Positions 23,801-33,298 of a stretch of DNA of 64,000 nucleotides are shown in pieces. The position numbers and the translations under genes are program-made. Under the pieces are notes generated by a model that worked only from the letters and a program-made list of their open reading frames with translations, searched no databases and was not told the origin of the DNA. Position 1 is the stretch's first letter; every line of letters starts with the position of its first letter. The DNA comes from a virus. The stretch covers positions 62,001 through 126,000 of IMG/VR virus record IMGVR_UViG_3300020182_000008. The stretch is one strand, 5' to 3'.

Positions 23801-26248
23801 AATATAGATTTTACAGCAGATTTAGATATAGCCCAAATTGCTGTTTCACCTCAAGATAGTATAGATAGAGATATTGAAAATCAAATGGGATGGTTTGATA
23901 TTGACACTTATATAGGTGATCCAACTAACTCAAGTTCATTAACTTACCCTGGTTTAGAAGAAATTAAAAAATTCTATTTCCAAAAATATTATAAAAAGAC
24001 AAGTGTTTTAGAATCGGTTAAATTATTATCATATTTTGATAGTTCTTTATTTAAAATGTTAAAGGATTTTGTTCCTGCTAAAACACAACTTAATACTGGT
24101 TTAGTAATCAAACCTACTATTCTAGAAAGAACTAAACAACAACGCTTTGAACCTACTTTTGTCCAATATGATTATAGTGGATCTTTAGTAGTACCTAGTA
24201 TTACTGGTTCAAACCCAATGAGTCAAAATTTAAATACTACATTTACTGAAGCAATTCGTATCCCATCTAGCTCAGCGGATACAATTACAGCTTCATATGT
24301 GCTATATACACATACAGATAATAGAGAACCATTTACAGGTGAATATAGTGGTAGTGAATTTACAGTTTACTCTCAACCTACTACTAATATTGTAACCGAG
24401 TTAAGTTTATTTAGAGTAGAAGCAGATAATGATACTTATGTTTCTTATTCTGCTATACCTTTTAACCCTACATTTAATAATATATCTGAAGCAAGAAAAT
24501 CAGTTCAATATATGGACTTAGATTACTCTTCGAATATAATTACACCTGTTAATATTGGGTTTATTACAAGTAGATCATTTGGTGAAATAACAGAAGCTGC
24601 TACTTCATTTTTAGATGCTCCTATTCAAGATAGTAATTATACTTTAAGACGTAATATAAATCCACGTTATTTAGGTAGTAAAACTACTTCTAAATTATAT
24701 AATACTTATACTTTAGGAGATAATTCATATGGACAAACAGCAGCCATAGATTTAAATTCACTTAAATTTGCTTACTTTTCAGAAGTAGTAGAAACAGGTT
24801 CTTTCTTCCCAGATAGATCAAACGTATATATTAAGTATTTAATTGATGGTAGATCAAATGTTACAGAATTAACTCGTAAAAATGAAACTATATTTGAAGT
24901 ACAAAATATATTCAATGCTAAAAAACAAGCTAACATTTCATTAGATAATAACCAGGAATTTTCAGATCAAAAATATCTTGATGGTTTAAAACCTGTATAT
25001 GCTGGTGGATATCGTTATTTACCTACACTACAAAACCCAACTGGTAGTTCTACTTTATATTATAACTTTATCTCAGGATCTATCTCTAATATAACAAAAG
25101 AAGATTTAAGAGAAATACCTACTAGTTTAGGAGGAGACTTTATTAAAATAGGAAACTTTAATTTAGGTACAATTGAAATAACAAGTGGTAGTAATGTAGT
25201 TAATGTAGGAGGATATCCTTCTATAACATTAACTCGAAATACTCCTATAAACCAATCTTCAATTTGGTGGGATAATGATTTATTAATTAATGTTGAAGGT
25301 CAAGTTGAACTTGAAATTAATATACCTAAAAATGTTTCTGCTTCGTTTAATGATATAACTTGGAATCCATTTAATGGTTCACAACCTATACTATCTTCTT
25401 CAACTGATTTAGGTGAATTTACTTTACTTAAAGCAACTTATCACGTAACTAACTCTGTTATTTTACCTAAAAATACAAACGAGATAGCAGCCATATTAGA
25501 TGATTCACCTTCTGCTATGGGCGGTAGGTTTGAAACTAGTTTTGGAGATCCACAAATTGTAAGTGCTTCAATTAGTATAGGACAAGAATCAGCTAACCAC
25601 TCAGAACCAAAATATACTTACTATTTCCCTTCTGATCCTGTAGTTTCTTTAACTTCAAGTATTACAGATGGAGGGGATGCATCTAATGGAAACGCTTTCT
25701 TTGTAAGAAATAATACAGGTTCATTCAACATATTAACAGCATCTGTTTCAATGTCATATTGGTATGAAAATATAATCCAAACCTCTTCAGTTTATATTAG
25801 TGGTTCAGATTCATACGGTATAATAGATGAAGCATTCTCAATTCAAGAAGGAGACCTATTTAGATTTGTAGATGTAAACGCAGGTGAACCCGGAACAGGA
25901 AGTGGGGTATTCCCTAAAGAATTTGAACGTCAAGTAAAACGTGTAAACGTTATACTAAGAGACGAGGTAACAAATACAAACCGTTTAGCAATTGAATTTG
26001 ACAAAGACATCCCAGCTAGAGCCTGTGAAGACTTTCCAGGAGCAACTTTACCTGAAGATGCTAGACAAATTAAACGATTTGTTATATTAAAAAAAGTACA
26101 AGATGAGACAAACATAGTACTTGACTTTGCTAAGCAACCTGGTAGAACCTCTTCAGGAATTGTCTTACCAGCTGATATACCAAAAGCTTTACAAGAAAAA
26201 GCAGGTAACATTGTAAAAGAACTTAAATCACAGAATTTAATATCATAA
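20888..26248 (+). CDS. giant tail/baseplate protein (1786 aa)
   Basis: The N-terminal 550 residues include YIKEDPQNQNLELLVAMLGQ and YHNLPYLLKTRGSYRGLRALL with NCFGIEDTILRIHEYGG. The latter is the signature of P2 gpI/tail-protein-I-like regions in large phage wedge proteins (LLKTKGTxxGLxALLxxYGI). Later parts are beta-rich with SGSxSS loops, including a concanavalin-like stretch near 650-850 (IEFRFKTNGIPS, FFNLKLDRQ) suited to glycan binding. Ends in basic helices. By size and position it may take the role of T4 gp7 or carry long tail fibres; the exact equivalence is inferred. Confidence 0.65.
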   Translation: MEKTSVVYNPLDPYIAQDYTTQDVNLLNEFSINREFGAEQDTVEYQVYSTTNQLLAVNYSFKNYTVQTTKDNSSVFDTLYLDPTQDVKDAGFDIGKYNTVYYFYRPIFLSNSSTRYYIKEISSDRTEVKISTNDLSYNAVSTSYLNYLTSKNSKSFYSDFILNFGNNRTLIGVNSLLDTDNTAEPGIFIKLYEPLPADYNVKDTLWVVEQVSDPYAFNVNIEFEDETEEQVEYLRGPNTDIELNKSTNMPTTYFNLNEVLDTSLTSSYQQVKSILEEKSVDINIDHTDYTNFVHFSSAYERLANFKYKLTQIQNYQSDLNQLNSLDALTDQSAISASKATIQENIDTLIEQFDNYEYYLYFESGSKAWPKSNTTLPYDNYAVTSDSSSVWYGSTDEDSAYYGGQILSASLYDDDNRNYIWNTLPAYIKEDPQNQNLELLVAMLGQHFDYVWTYTKAIGDLKEADNRPDYGISKDLVADTLRSLGIKLYTSNKTNENLFSALTGLSPSGSLVPDTGSYRIENYVSASNEPITYDNVNKEIYKRIYHNLPYLLKTRGSYRGLRALLNCFGIEDTILRIHEYGGIEKNVPQTTQYYENHVYALATNTSSVVEVPWLPAIMPMVGEFWEEMDVDWNNIEGWWNGVLAEDQVPDTIEFRFKTNGIPSASHHTQSLFQVNNSDSSSQFGIQLLYPSESIATSNGVYDHYGELRFILSGSQGYASTDAIFLPFFTGSFFNLKLDRQPSKMNLQDTGSDAFYELIVKQGKYDGHSGFIEQQGSASLFISGSTSSSYNEGWSNYTFSSGNQQLYGFLGGASSSNVIAPDGVIFDGEYQEFRYWITNLSQSVFDQHVLNPTSYAGNDITASYYDLVYRLPLGNYDRISGSRRVSVHPMVTGSSAPTSSFLGTGSSTVNYGIITNLTANSFVSESKIDLIQGPDMGAFTLNEDKIRVTNNEIISGSTLSAYVSVQQNILSSSNIDFTADLDIAQIAVSPQDSIDRDIENQMGWFDIDTYIGDPTNSSSLTYPGLEEIKKFYFQKYYKKTSVLESVKLLSYFDSSLFKMLKDFVPAKTQLNTGLVIKPTILERTKQQRFEPTFVQYDYSGSLVVPSITGSNPMSQNLNTTFTEAIRIPSSSADTITASYVLYTHTDNREPFTGEYSGSEFTVYSQPTTNIVTELSLFRVEADNDTYVSYSAIPFNPTFNNISEARKSVQYMDLDYSSNIITPVNIGFITSRSFGEITEAATSFLDAPIQDSNYTLRRNINPRYLGSKTTSKLYNTYTLGDNSYGQTAAIDLNSLKFAYFSEVVETGSFFPDRSNVYIKYLIDGRSNVTELTRKNETIFEVQNIFNAKKQANISLDNNQEFSDQKYLDGLKPVYAGGYRYLPTLQNPTGSSTLYYNFISGSISNITKEDLREIPTSLGGDFIKIGNFNLGTIEITSGSNVVNVGGYPSITLTRNTPINQSSIWWDNDLLINVEGQVELEINIPKNVSASFNDITWNPFNGSQPILSSSTDLGEFTLLKATYHVTNSVILPKNTNEIAAILDDSPSAMGGRFETSFGDPQIVSASISIGQESANHSEPKYTYYFPSDPVVSLTSSITDGGDASNGNAFFVRNNTGSFNILTASVSMSYWYENIIQTSSVYISGSDSYGIIDEAFSIQEGDLFRFVDVNAGEPGTGSGVFPKEFERQVKRVNVILRDEVTNTNRLAIEFDKDIPARACEDFPGATLPEDARQIKRFVILKKVQDETNIVLDFAKQPGRTSSGIVLPADIPKALQEKAGNIVKELKSQNLIS

Positions 26249-26263
26249 AAACTTAAAAAACAC

Positions 26264-26273
26264 TATATTTATA
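26264..26273 (+). promoter_or_regulatory. late promoter box TATATTTATA
   Basis: TATATTTATA in the 42-nt gap after the giant tail gene, 17 nt before the ATG at 26291; no -33 TTG at the expected position. Confidence 0.55.
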
Positions 26274-26290
26274 TACAACAAGACTAAACC

Positions 26291-26950
26291 ATGGGATATT
26301 TAAATAATAACACAGTTACTGTTGATGCCATCCTCACTAAAAAAGGGCGCGAGTTGTTAGCTCGAAACGATGGCTCATTTAGAATTACACAATTCTCTTT
26401 AGCAGATGACGAAATCGATTATACTTTGTATAATCCAAATCACCCATCTGGTTCTGCATTTTACGGAGAGGCAATTGAAAATATGCCTATTCTAGAAGCA
26501 TTCCCAGATGAAACACAAACAATGAAATATAAGTTGTTAACTTTACCTAGAGGTACAGCTAAATTACCTGTACTTGAACTAGGATATACAACTATTACAT
26601 TAAAACAAGGTTCTTCATTGTCAATTACACCTCAAACACTAAACTATTTAGGTACAGATTCAACATTTGAAGCTAGTGGATATACAGCTACAATTGGAGA
26701 TTCAAGAACACTTTCAAACTTTGAAGGAGTAGGTGTAAACACTGCTACAGCAGCTAACTTAAATACAACAACTACTGTAGGTACAAACGTATCTAGAACA
26801 GTAATTGGAACAACAATTAATTTAACTGCAACTACAGTTAATACATTGTTTGGAACATCAAATACATTGAACACTATCTTAACAGTAACAGGTAGAGATT
26901 CAGGAGCAAGATTAACAATCCCACTTAACATAACAAAAGTAACATCGTAA
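26291..26950 (+). CDS. virion structural protein (219 aa)
   Basis: N-terminal NTVTVDAILTKKGRELLARN then GSFRITQFSLADDEIDYTLYN is a conserved module I recognise from tail proteins of Bacteroidota and marine T4-like phages. The second half is Thr/Val-rich beta structure (TTVGTNVSRTVIGTTINLTA), probably an immunoglobulin-like or fibre shaft domain. Probably a baseplate-peripheral protein or fibre adaptor. No T4 gene number assignable. Confidence 0.55.
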   Translation: MGYLNNNTVTVDAILTKKGRELLARNDGSFRITQFSLADDEIDYTLYNPNHPSGSAFYGEAIENMPILEAFPDETQTMKYKLLTLPRGTAKLPVLELGYTTITLKQGSSLSITPQTLNYLGTDSTFEASGYTATIGDSRTLSNFEGVGVNTATAANLNTTTTVGTNVSRTVIGTTINLTATTVNTLFGTSNTLNTILTVTGRDSGARLTIPLNITKVTS

Positions 26951-26954
26951 TATT

Positions 26955-28001
26955 ATGAGCTTTGTAAGTTTAAACGCTAGTGATTTTGTAGTAAGTGCGG
27001 ATTCTATCACTTCTACTCTGTGGACAGGTCAAACACCTACACTAAATCAATTTTTTACTTCATCCCAAACATCTTCATTTAACACTTATTTAGATGTCTA
27101 CCAAACATCCTCTTTAAGATCAGATGCTGAAGTACAATTTTCAATTGCCTATGGTGAAGTAGCAGGTTCAGGATCTGCCCCTTATAACAATTTAGTAACT
27201 GGAAGTTCTCCTTCTAAAGTAACCTATGGTCAATTTAGAACTTTAGTAAACGGAGACGAAAATACTAACTTTAGTTTTGGAACTGGAAATACAGATTCAA
27301 GAGACATTTATGTATTAAATGTTAATAGAGCAAGATATAAAGAAAAACTATTCCCTGGTACATTCAATCTTGTTTTATCTGGTTCAGATGGAACTGAAGT
27401 AACACGTTTACAGTTAACAGACAACTCTAAAGACGTAACTACATTAACATTTACAGATGCAGGACGTGTATTCGATATTGTAAGTGGATCAAATGGTTCA
27501 GCTACAACTGCTGTTCCAATCTCAGCCTCTACTACAACAGCAGGATACACACCTTCAGGATCATATGGAAAATATTTACCTGATGTTGGTTTAATTGTAT
27601 TAAACCCTAGAGCACTTGCTCTATCAGGATCACAAGGAGGTTTAGGTATAACTGTAAATAATGATTTAACAGATGAAGCTCTTATAACTAACCACAGTCA
27701 ATTATTTGAATCAATTAAACTAGCCCAAACATTCTCACTTAACTCAGAAGAAACTATAACATCTGATTATATTTTTGTAAGAGTAAGAAATACCGATTTT
27801 AACTACTCTACTAACCCATCTATGATTAGTGGTAGTGGAGAGTTCGTATATTCAAGTTTGATCAATAATCCCCAAACCTTTATAACAACTGTAGGTTTGT
27901 ATAATGATGCTAACGAATTATTATCTGTAGCTAAATTATCGAAGCCATTAGTTAAAGATTTTACAAAAGAAGCTCTAGTAAGAGTAAAATTAGATTTTTA
28001 A
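26955..28001 (+). CDS. virion structural protein with GLYND module (348 aa)
   Basis: Starts MSFVSLNASDFVVSADSI; beta-rich with Ser/Gly loops. The region 60-150 contains VQFSIAYGEVAGSGS and DSRDIYVLNVNRARYKEKLFPG, which looks like an assembly interface. The C-terminal 80 residues (YIFVRVRNTDFNYSTNPSMI, TTVGLYNDANELLSVAKLS) recur as a separate 99-aa protein at 32990-33289. Likely part of the tail fibre network. Confidence 0.55.
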   Translation: MSFVSLNASDFVVSADSITSTLWTGQTPTLNQFFTSSQTSSFNTYLDVYQTSSLRSDAEVQFSIAYGEVAGSGSAPYNNLVTGSSPSKVTYGQFRTLVNGDENTNFSFGTGNTDSRDIYVLNVNRARYKEKLFPGTFNLVLSGSDGTEVTRLQLTDNSKDVTTLTFTDAGRVFDIVSGSNGSATTAVPISASTTTAGYTPSGSYGKYLPDVGLIVLNPRALALSGSQGGLGITVNNDLTDEALITNHSQLFESIKLAQTFSLNSEETITSDYIFVRVRNTDFNYSTNPSMISGSGEFVYSSLINNPQTFITTVGLYNDANELLSVAKLSKPLVKDFTKEALVRVKLDF

Positions 28002-28004
28002 TGA

Positions 28005-31000
28005 ATGAGTTTTGCATACAAAAAACTAAACCCTGCTGAAATAAAATCAGTACCATACGTTGCTAATAAGCAGTATGAGTACGATTCATCTTCATATGCA
28101 GATAATAACATTCAAACTTATATAGGGGAATATATTCCTATCACTACAGATCAACCCTTTGATGCTGTAAATGATAACTTAACTACTGATGGAAATTATA
28201 GACGTTTGATTTATGAATCAATTCGTCACTTATACTACCAAAATTACGTTACAAAATCCTCTCAAGATCAAGATATTGACTCTGATGATTTAATTTATCC
28301 CGATAACGTAAATTATTTTTGGCATTCATCTTCATACGATAATTATATTCAAAATACTATGGCTTCGGGTACATTCCCGAACTTTAGAGAATTTCCTTAT
28401 TTTGAAACAGTAGAATATGATTTTGATGCTACTTCATCCCAATATGGTGATGCACTTTACTTTATAGAAAATGCTGCTAAAATTAGAGTAATTTCTATCC
28501 CAAAAGACAAATATGGTGAAGGAATTAAACCAAATACATTTGTCATTTCAGGATCTAACTTTTATATGGCAGATGATGGTCAAGGAAACATCTATGACTA
28601 TATTAAAGTAATAGCTCGCTATGGTGAACGTTTCTATTCAGCTGCTCCTGGCTATTATTCAGGTGAAGGATTAGCTACACCTGTAGGAAATGTATTTTAC
28701 AATCATGGTTTAGCTGTAATTACAAATGTAGATTACCTTTGCTTTATAGAAGGTAACCCCGTAGCTCGTAATGATTATATTACTCTTCTTAATACCCAAG
28801 AAGAAAAAATATTAAATATTATAGAGAGAGACTTTGATGATTGTGTATCTCTAGATTCAGGATCGGTATCTACTTCTCCTATTGAAGGATATTCATTCCC
28901 TGATTATAGTATAAGTGGAAGTGGAGATATAGTAATTACCCCTAATTTAAATAGTATTATACCTGGGGGATATCGTTTACAATATACAGTAGACAATACT
29001 TTAGGGTTAACAAGCAACACAGCTTCACTTTATTTAAATATCACATCTGAACCTTTAACCTCATCAGTTAATTCAGTAACTCAAACATGTTGGCAAGGAG
29101 ATATATCATCTTCAGTAACATTTTCAATAGATAAAGGCATTCCACCTTATAGCTGGTCTATAGATGGGATAAATTATACACCTACAAACGATTTATTTCA
29201 ACCAATATTAAGTGCTTCATTAACCCCAACCCGTTCTTTAGTATTAAGTATTAAAGATAATGCAGGTGAAATTGTAACTCAATCAATTAATACTGCCTTT
29301 ATTCCTATAGATAGCCATATATTCCAAAATGATGTATCTAATTGTAGTACAAATGATGGTAGTATAATTGTAAGTGCAAGTGGGGCAGAAGGAGTAATAT
29401 CAGCTTCCTTAACAGCATCCTTTTCTAACTCCTTAGAAACACCTTGTGAACTTACAGGACTAGAAGTAGGAACTTATACGGTATATCTTCAAGATTCTAA
29501 TTTATGTACTAGTTCTTCTATAATAGAAGTAACTAAAACAACCCCAGTTACAGCAAGTTATACAATTACACACATAGATTGTTTTGGAACAGCAAGTGGT
29601 AAAATTATCTTAGATGAATTAGATGAAAATGATGAACCTCAAGATTATTTTTTAACGGGAGGAACAGAACCTCTAACATGGAGTTGGTCAGGTCCCGATG
29701 GGTTTTCAACTTCATCACAAAATGTAATTAATGCTACAAGTGGGTCTTATATATTAAATATATTTGATGCTGATGGATGTAATTATTCATTTAATTATGA
29801 AATTACTTCTTCAACCCAAATTACGTATACCGCTAGTTTAAATTATAACTCCCCAGAATCTTCATCTATAGATATAACTAATATAACAGGGGGTACTGAA
29901 TTATATTCATATATTGTTACTACTGATCTCTCTATATACAGTGGATCACTTACTACTCCTGGTATTACAATTGGCCTCCCAGCAGATAATTTAAATTCAG
30001 GTTCTGCTAGTATAGAATTATATGATAATCAATTAAATTGTTATGCTTATACTACTAGTTTAGAAATTTATAGCAGAGCATGGGAAACAAGTGAATCTTT
30101 TTGTGAAGATGGTACAGGTAGTGTATCACAACGTAACCTTAATTTCTATACAAATGAACCAACAGGTGCAGAATGGGTAACAGTAAAAATACATTCTGGA
30201 AGTGAAACACCTGTTGAATTAGCCACCTCTGGTAGCGCTACAGGAAGTTATTCTTGGAATGGAAATGATACAATTTATATAGATATATTTACGGGTTCTA
30301 ATGATGATTTTTATTTAAGAAGAGAATTTAGTGGATCAAGTGATACGGGTACACCTGCTACTATAACAGGTAGTGAAATAACAAATTCAGTATTATTAAC
30401 GGGTAATGCTAATATGGTACATTTTGAGGAAAACTTAGATGTATCCTTAACATTTGGACCGGATTATGGAATATCTTCTTTGCATTTAACTGCTTCTAAA
30501 ATTAATACTGAAGAATTAACTACAGATATAAACTTTAAATTTGATCGTCAAATTCCATTATCCAAAATTAGAGATAATTTTACAGCTAGTGCTGCTACCT
30601 TAATTACAACTGGTAGTGATGGAAGTGGATCTAACTTTATAGCACGTGATAATGAATTTATAGATACAAAATATGGAGATACAGGTAGCTTTATAGGACC
30701 AAATAAAAAACTATTCAGAGATAGTTACGCTTTTGGAAATATTATAAACACAATCTCTGGCTCAAGCGTAGAGTATACTAGTGGATCTATATTTAGTGGA
30801 TCAATTTCAGCAAGTATATTTGGTGGAGATAATGGGCATTATTTTACCCAACGCACAGATAAAATTTGGTTAATGACAGCTGATGTAGATAATATTGAAT
30901 ATTTAGAAGTATTCTCATACACAGATGCTGATGAATACGAAAATGACCCTATAGGAACTAGAACAAATACTAAATATACTCACAGAGAATATAAAATATT

Positions 31001-31256
31001 TGCAGGTTCTCAACGAATGGAACATGATCTTATGTATATTATGATATTACATGAAGATGAGTATGCTGAAATGCCTTTACCCGCTGGATTGGGTGGTGGA
31101 GAAATATTTAATAGAAAACTTCAAAACTTAAAAGACGTTAACCGAGTTTACTATTTATTTATGTCTCCGATTGGATCATCTGCCTCACAAGCAGAATTAG
31201 ATTCTAGAGCAATAGCAGTTGGACAATACTTTATAGATAACGTAATTTATGGCTAA
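28005..31256 (+). CDS. large tail fibre-like protein with SprB-type repeats (1083 aa)
   Basis: N-terminal 290 residues are a virion-attachment-like domain (YQNYVTKSSQDQDIDSDDL, then FYNHGLAVITNV). From about 350 to 690 come Ig-like repeats. The clearest has CFGTASGKI at about 525, TGGTEPLTWSWSGPDGFST and SGSYILNIFDADGC, which match the SprB repeat (C.G..G.I...GG..PY.Y.W...G...GtY...v.D..GC) known from flavobacterial gliding adhesins. The C-terminal 390 residues contain a beta domain and a helical end (YLFMSPIGSSASQAELDSRA). Likely exposed on the tail for host recognition. Confidence 0.65.
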   Translation: MSFAYKKLNPAEIKSVPYVANKQYEYDSSSYADNNIQTYIGEYIPITTDQPFDAVNDNLTTDGNYRRLIYESIRHLYYQNYVTKSSQDQDIDSDDLIYPDNVNYFWHSSSYDNYIQNTMASGTFPNFREFPYFETVEYDFDATSSQYGDALYFIENAAKIRVISIPKDKYGEGIKPNTFVISGSNFYMADDGQGNIYDYIKVIARYGERFYSAAPGYYSGEGLATPVGNVFYNHGLAVITNVDYLCFIEGNPVARNDYITLLNTQEEKILNIIERDFDDCVSLDSGSVSTSPIEGYSFPDYSISGSGDIVITPNLNSIIPGGYRLQYTVDNTLGLTSNTASLYLNITSEPLTSSVNSVTQTCWQGDISSSVTFSIDKGIPPYSWSIDGINYTPTNDLFQPILSASLTPTRSLVLSIKDNAGEIVTQSINTAFIPIDSHIFQNDVSNCSTNDGSIIVSASGAEGVISASLTASFSNSLETPCELTGLEVGTYTVYLQDSNLCTSSSIIEVTKTTPVTASYTITHIDCFGTASGKIILDELDENDEPQDYFLTGGTEPLTWSWSGPDGFSTSSQNVINATSGSYILNIFDADGCNYSFNYEITSSTQITYTASLNYNSPESSSIDITNITGGTELYSYIVTTDLSIYSGSLTTPGITIGLPADNLNSGSASIELYDNQLNCYAYTTSLEIYSRAWETSESFCEDGTGSVSQRNLNFYTNEPTGAEWVTVKIHSGSETPVELATSGSATGSYSWNGNDTIYIDIFTGSNDDFYLRREFSGSSDTGTPATITGSEITNSVLLTGNANMVHFEENLDVSLTFGPDYGISSLHLTASKINTEELTTDINFKFDRQIPLSKIRDNFTASAATLITTGSDGSGSNFIARDNEFIDTKYGDTGSFIGPNKKLFRDSYAFGNIINTISGSSVEYTSGSIFSGSISASIFGGDNGHYFTQRTDKIWLMTADVDNIEYLEVFSYTDADEYENDPIGTRTNTKYTHREYKIFAGSQRMEHDLMYIMILHEDEYAEMPLPAGLGGGEIFNRKLQNLKDVNRVYYLFMSPIGSSASQAELDSRAIAVGQYFIDNVIYG

Positions 31257-32979
31257 TACAGGTTACCAAATATCACCCACAGTAAGACAATACTTTACTT
31301 CTGGACCAAATTCAGGTAGTGTAGTAACGGCTTCTTTTGATGTTGATTTAACTGTAGCCCCTTTTAGCGCTTCGTTAAACAACGAAGATTATTTTTATAG
31401 AGCATATGATCCTATCGATTGTGAACCTGGATTTGAAGACTGTCAAGTACCACTTTTAACTAGTTTAAATACTGGTTCTCGTAGAGGGAGATTTGCTATA
31501 AATTATTTAACAGCCTCTAGTTATTTAGGATCAAATGACCCCTTAGCTATAACTGCTTCTGTATCAAATGACCCTAACTTTGGAACATCAGAAATATTTT
31601 CTTCTTCTATAGGAGATCTCATACCAGTTACAACTTCTTTTGTAAGTGGTACAGTATATTTTAAAGCATTTGCTTCATGTAGTGGTCCCGACCAGTCCCC
31701 AGATTCATCTCCTTTATCATTTACATATGATTTACTACCTCCTCCTTTATCAGTAGGTAGTGTAAATGTTATATTTAAAAATAACCTTTCCTCTCCTATG
31801 GAGGTACAAATTCGTAGCACTAGAGGAAATGCAGACTATAAAATAGCAGCTGGAAATTCTGTAACTTATGATTATAGTACATCCCCTGATCCGGGTGCCT
31901 GGACATCTACAGGTCGTTCAGAAGATTTAACAGTTACGATAAAAGGAGGATCTAGAAGTGCTTATGGAAATTTTATCCAAAGAACTACTTCAGGTATAGA
32001 AAAAGAAACTTATACTACAGGAGGAGGATATGATGCCCCTACCGCTAATTCAGATAATAGTTCAACTTTTACACCTGATAAAGGAGTAACATTTAATATA
32101 AGACAATTAGTTTTACCTGCTAATGGTACTACTACAACTACTACTTTTACTTTATTAACAAATACCCCACCTCCACCCCCACCAACACCTGAACCTGAAC
32201 CAGACCCAGGACCTGGACCCGCCCCAGCTTCTACACCTTATGTTGCAACTCAATTTGGTTCTGTACCTTATTCTACACAAGACACCGTTTGTGCTAATAC
32301 AGGTGTAAATTATAGAGAAAAAACTTATTTTAAAAAAAACGGATATCTTTATAATTCTAGAGCGGATGCCTTGGATAATACAAGGGCAGTATTTCCTTCT
32401 TCTGTAAACTATATACTTACAAGTCTAACTGTTTATTTAATTGTTAATAAAGATGGATATATTCAAAATAGAGGAGGATGTATACTACCTTCTATTTCAA
32501 TATACACTGTTAGAGGATCATTCCCTGATCAAGAATCTGCTTGTAAAAGAAGCAAAACAAATGCTGGTTCAAATACTTTTTCATATAAAGATAATAAGCT
32601 ACAAGGTTCAAGTCTTTCAGGTAGATACCCCCTAGGTGGAACTGGTAGAGGAGGACGCAATGTTATTTTAAGTGCTGGAAGAATTATAGGATATGAAACT
32701 TGTGGAACAGAACTTAGTAATGTTTCTTATGGATCTACTGGATGGAGCAACTCAACTTACCCACTACTCACCCCAGAAAATATTAACCCTAGATCCTTAA
32801 ATAGAATTTGTGGAAATTCCTTAGCTACTTATAAACTAGGACCCTCAGGAACTATATATTATGCTACAAGTCCTTATGTTCCATTAGGAGGAAGCACAGG
32901 CCGATGGTTCAAAACAACCTCAGGTACGTTTGTAAGAATACAAAGTGGTACTATAATTGATACAGCATCCCCTTGTTAA
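31249..32979 (+). CDS. tail fibre/adhesin with Pro-rich hinge and Cys-bounded repeats (576 aa)
   Basis: Overlaps the previous gene by 8 nt. Residues 1-165: beta-sandwich with two Cys (IDCEPGFEDC). About 165-300: Ig-like domain. About 303-328: proline-rich hinge (PPPPPTPEPEPDPGPG). About 328-576: three units of 55-70 residues, each beginning with Cys and ending at GC/TC/PC with a G-(Y/I)-(L/I)-Y core (C...NGYLYNS...GYIQNRGGC; C...IIGYETC; C...GTIYYAT...DTASPC). A likely distal receptor-binding tip. No family named with confidence. Confidence 0.6.
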   Translation: MANTGYQISPTVRQYFTSGPNSGSVVTASFDVDLTVAPFSASLNNEDYFYRAYDPIDCEPGFEDCQVPLLTSLNTGSRRGRFAINYLTASSYLGSNDPLAITASVSNDPNFGTSEIFSSSIGDLIPVTTSFVSGTVYFKAFASCSGPDQSPDSSPLSFTYDLLPPPLSVGSVNVIFKNNLSSPMEVQIRSTRGNADYKIAAGNSVTYDYSTSPDPGAWTSTGRSEDLTVTIKGGSRSAYGNFIQRTTSGIEKETYTTGGGYDAPTANSDNSSTFTPDKGVTFNIRQLVLPANGTTTTTTFTLLTNTPPPPPPTPEPEPDPGPGPAPASTPYVATQFGSVPYSTQDTVCANTGVNYREKTYFKKNGYLYNSRADALDNTRAVFPSSVNYILTSLTVYLIVNKDGYIQNRGGCILPSISIYTVRGSFPDQESACKRSKTNAGSNTFSYKDNKLQGSSLSGRYPLGGTGRGGRNVILSAGRIIGYETCGTELSNVSYGSTGWSNSTYPLLTPENINPRSLNRICGNSLATYKLGPSGTIYYATSPYVPLGGSTGRWFKTTSGTFVRIQSGTIIDTASPC

Positions 32980-32989
32980 AAAATAAATT

Positions 32990-33289
32990 ATGGCTATAAC
33001 AGTAGGACCAAATAAAATATTATTTAAAAATAACTATACAGTTTACGAAAACGAGATTGTATGTACTGTTGATGCTGGTGAATTTAACATGAGCCAAAAT
33101 CCTACTATCGCTACTGATAGTTCGGGTTTATTAAGAGATTTTGCTACTGGTTCAGATTTTATGCCTTATGCTACAACTATAGGGCTTTACAATGATAATA
33201 ATGAATTATTAATGGTTGGTAAATTTGGCCAATCAATTCCTATCTCAAATGAGGTAGATACAACGTTCGTAATTAGATACGATCAATAA
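32990..33289 (+). CDS. small virion protein, paralogue of a tail-protein C-terminal module
   Basis: 99 aa. The stretches IVCTVDAGEFNMSQNPTI and ATTIGLYNDNNELLMVGKF, with a final FVIRYDQ, align with the C-terminus of the 348-aa protein at 26955-28001 (VRNTDFNYSTNPSM; TTVGLYNDANELLSVAKL). Probably a duplicated assembly or capping domain of the fibre apparatus. Last gene of the tail cluster. Confidence 0.55.
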   Translation: MAITVGPNKILFKNNYTVYENEIVCTVDAGEFNMSQNPTIATDSSGLLRDFATGSDFMPYATTIGLYNDNNELLMVGKFGQSIPISNEVDTTFVIRYDQ

Positions 33290-33298
33290 AAACACAAT

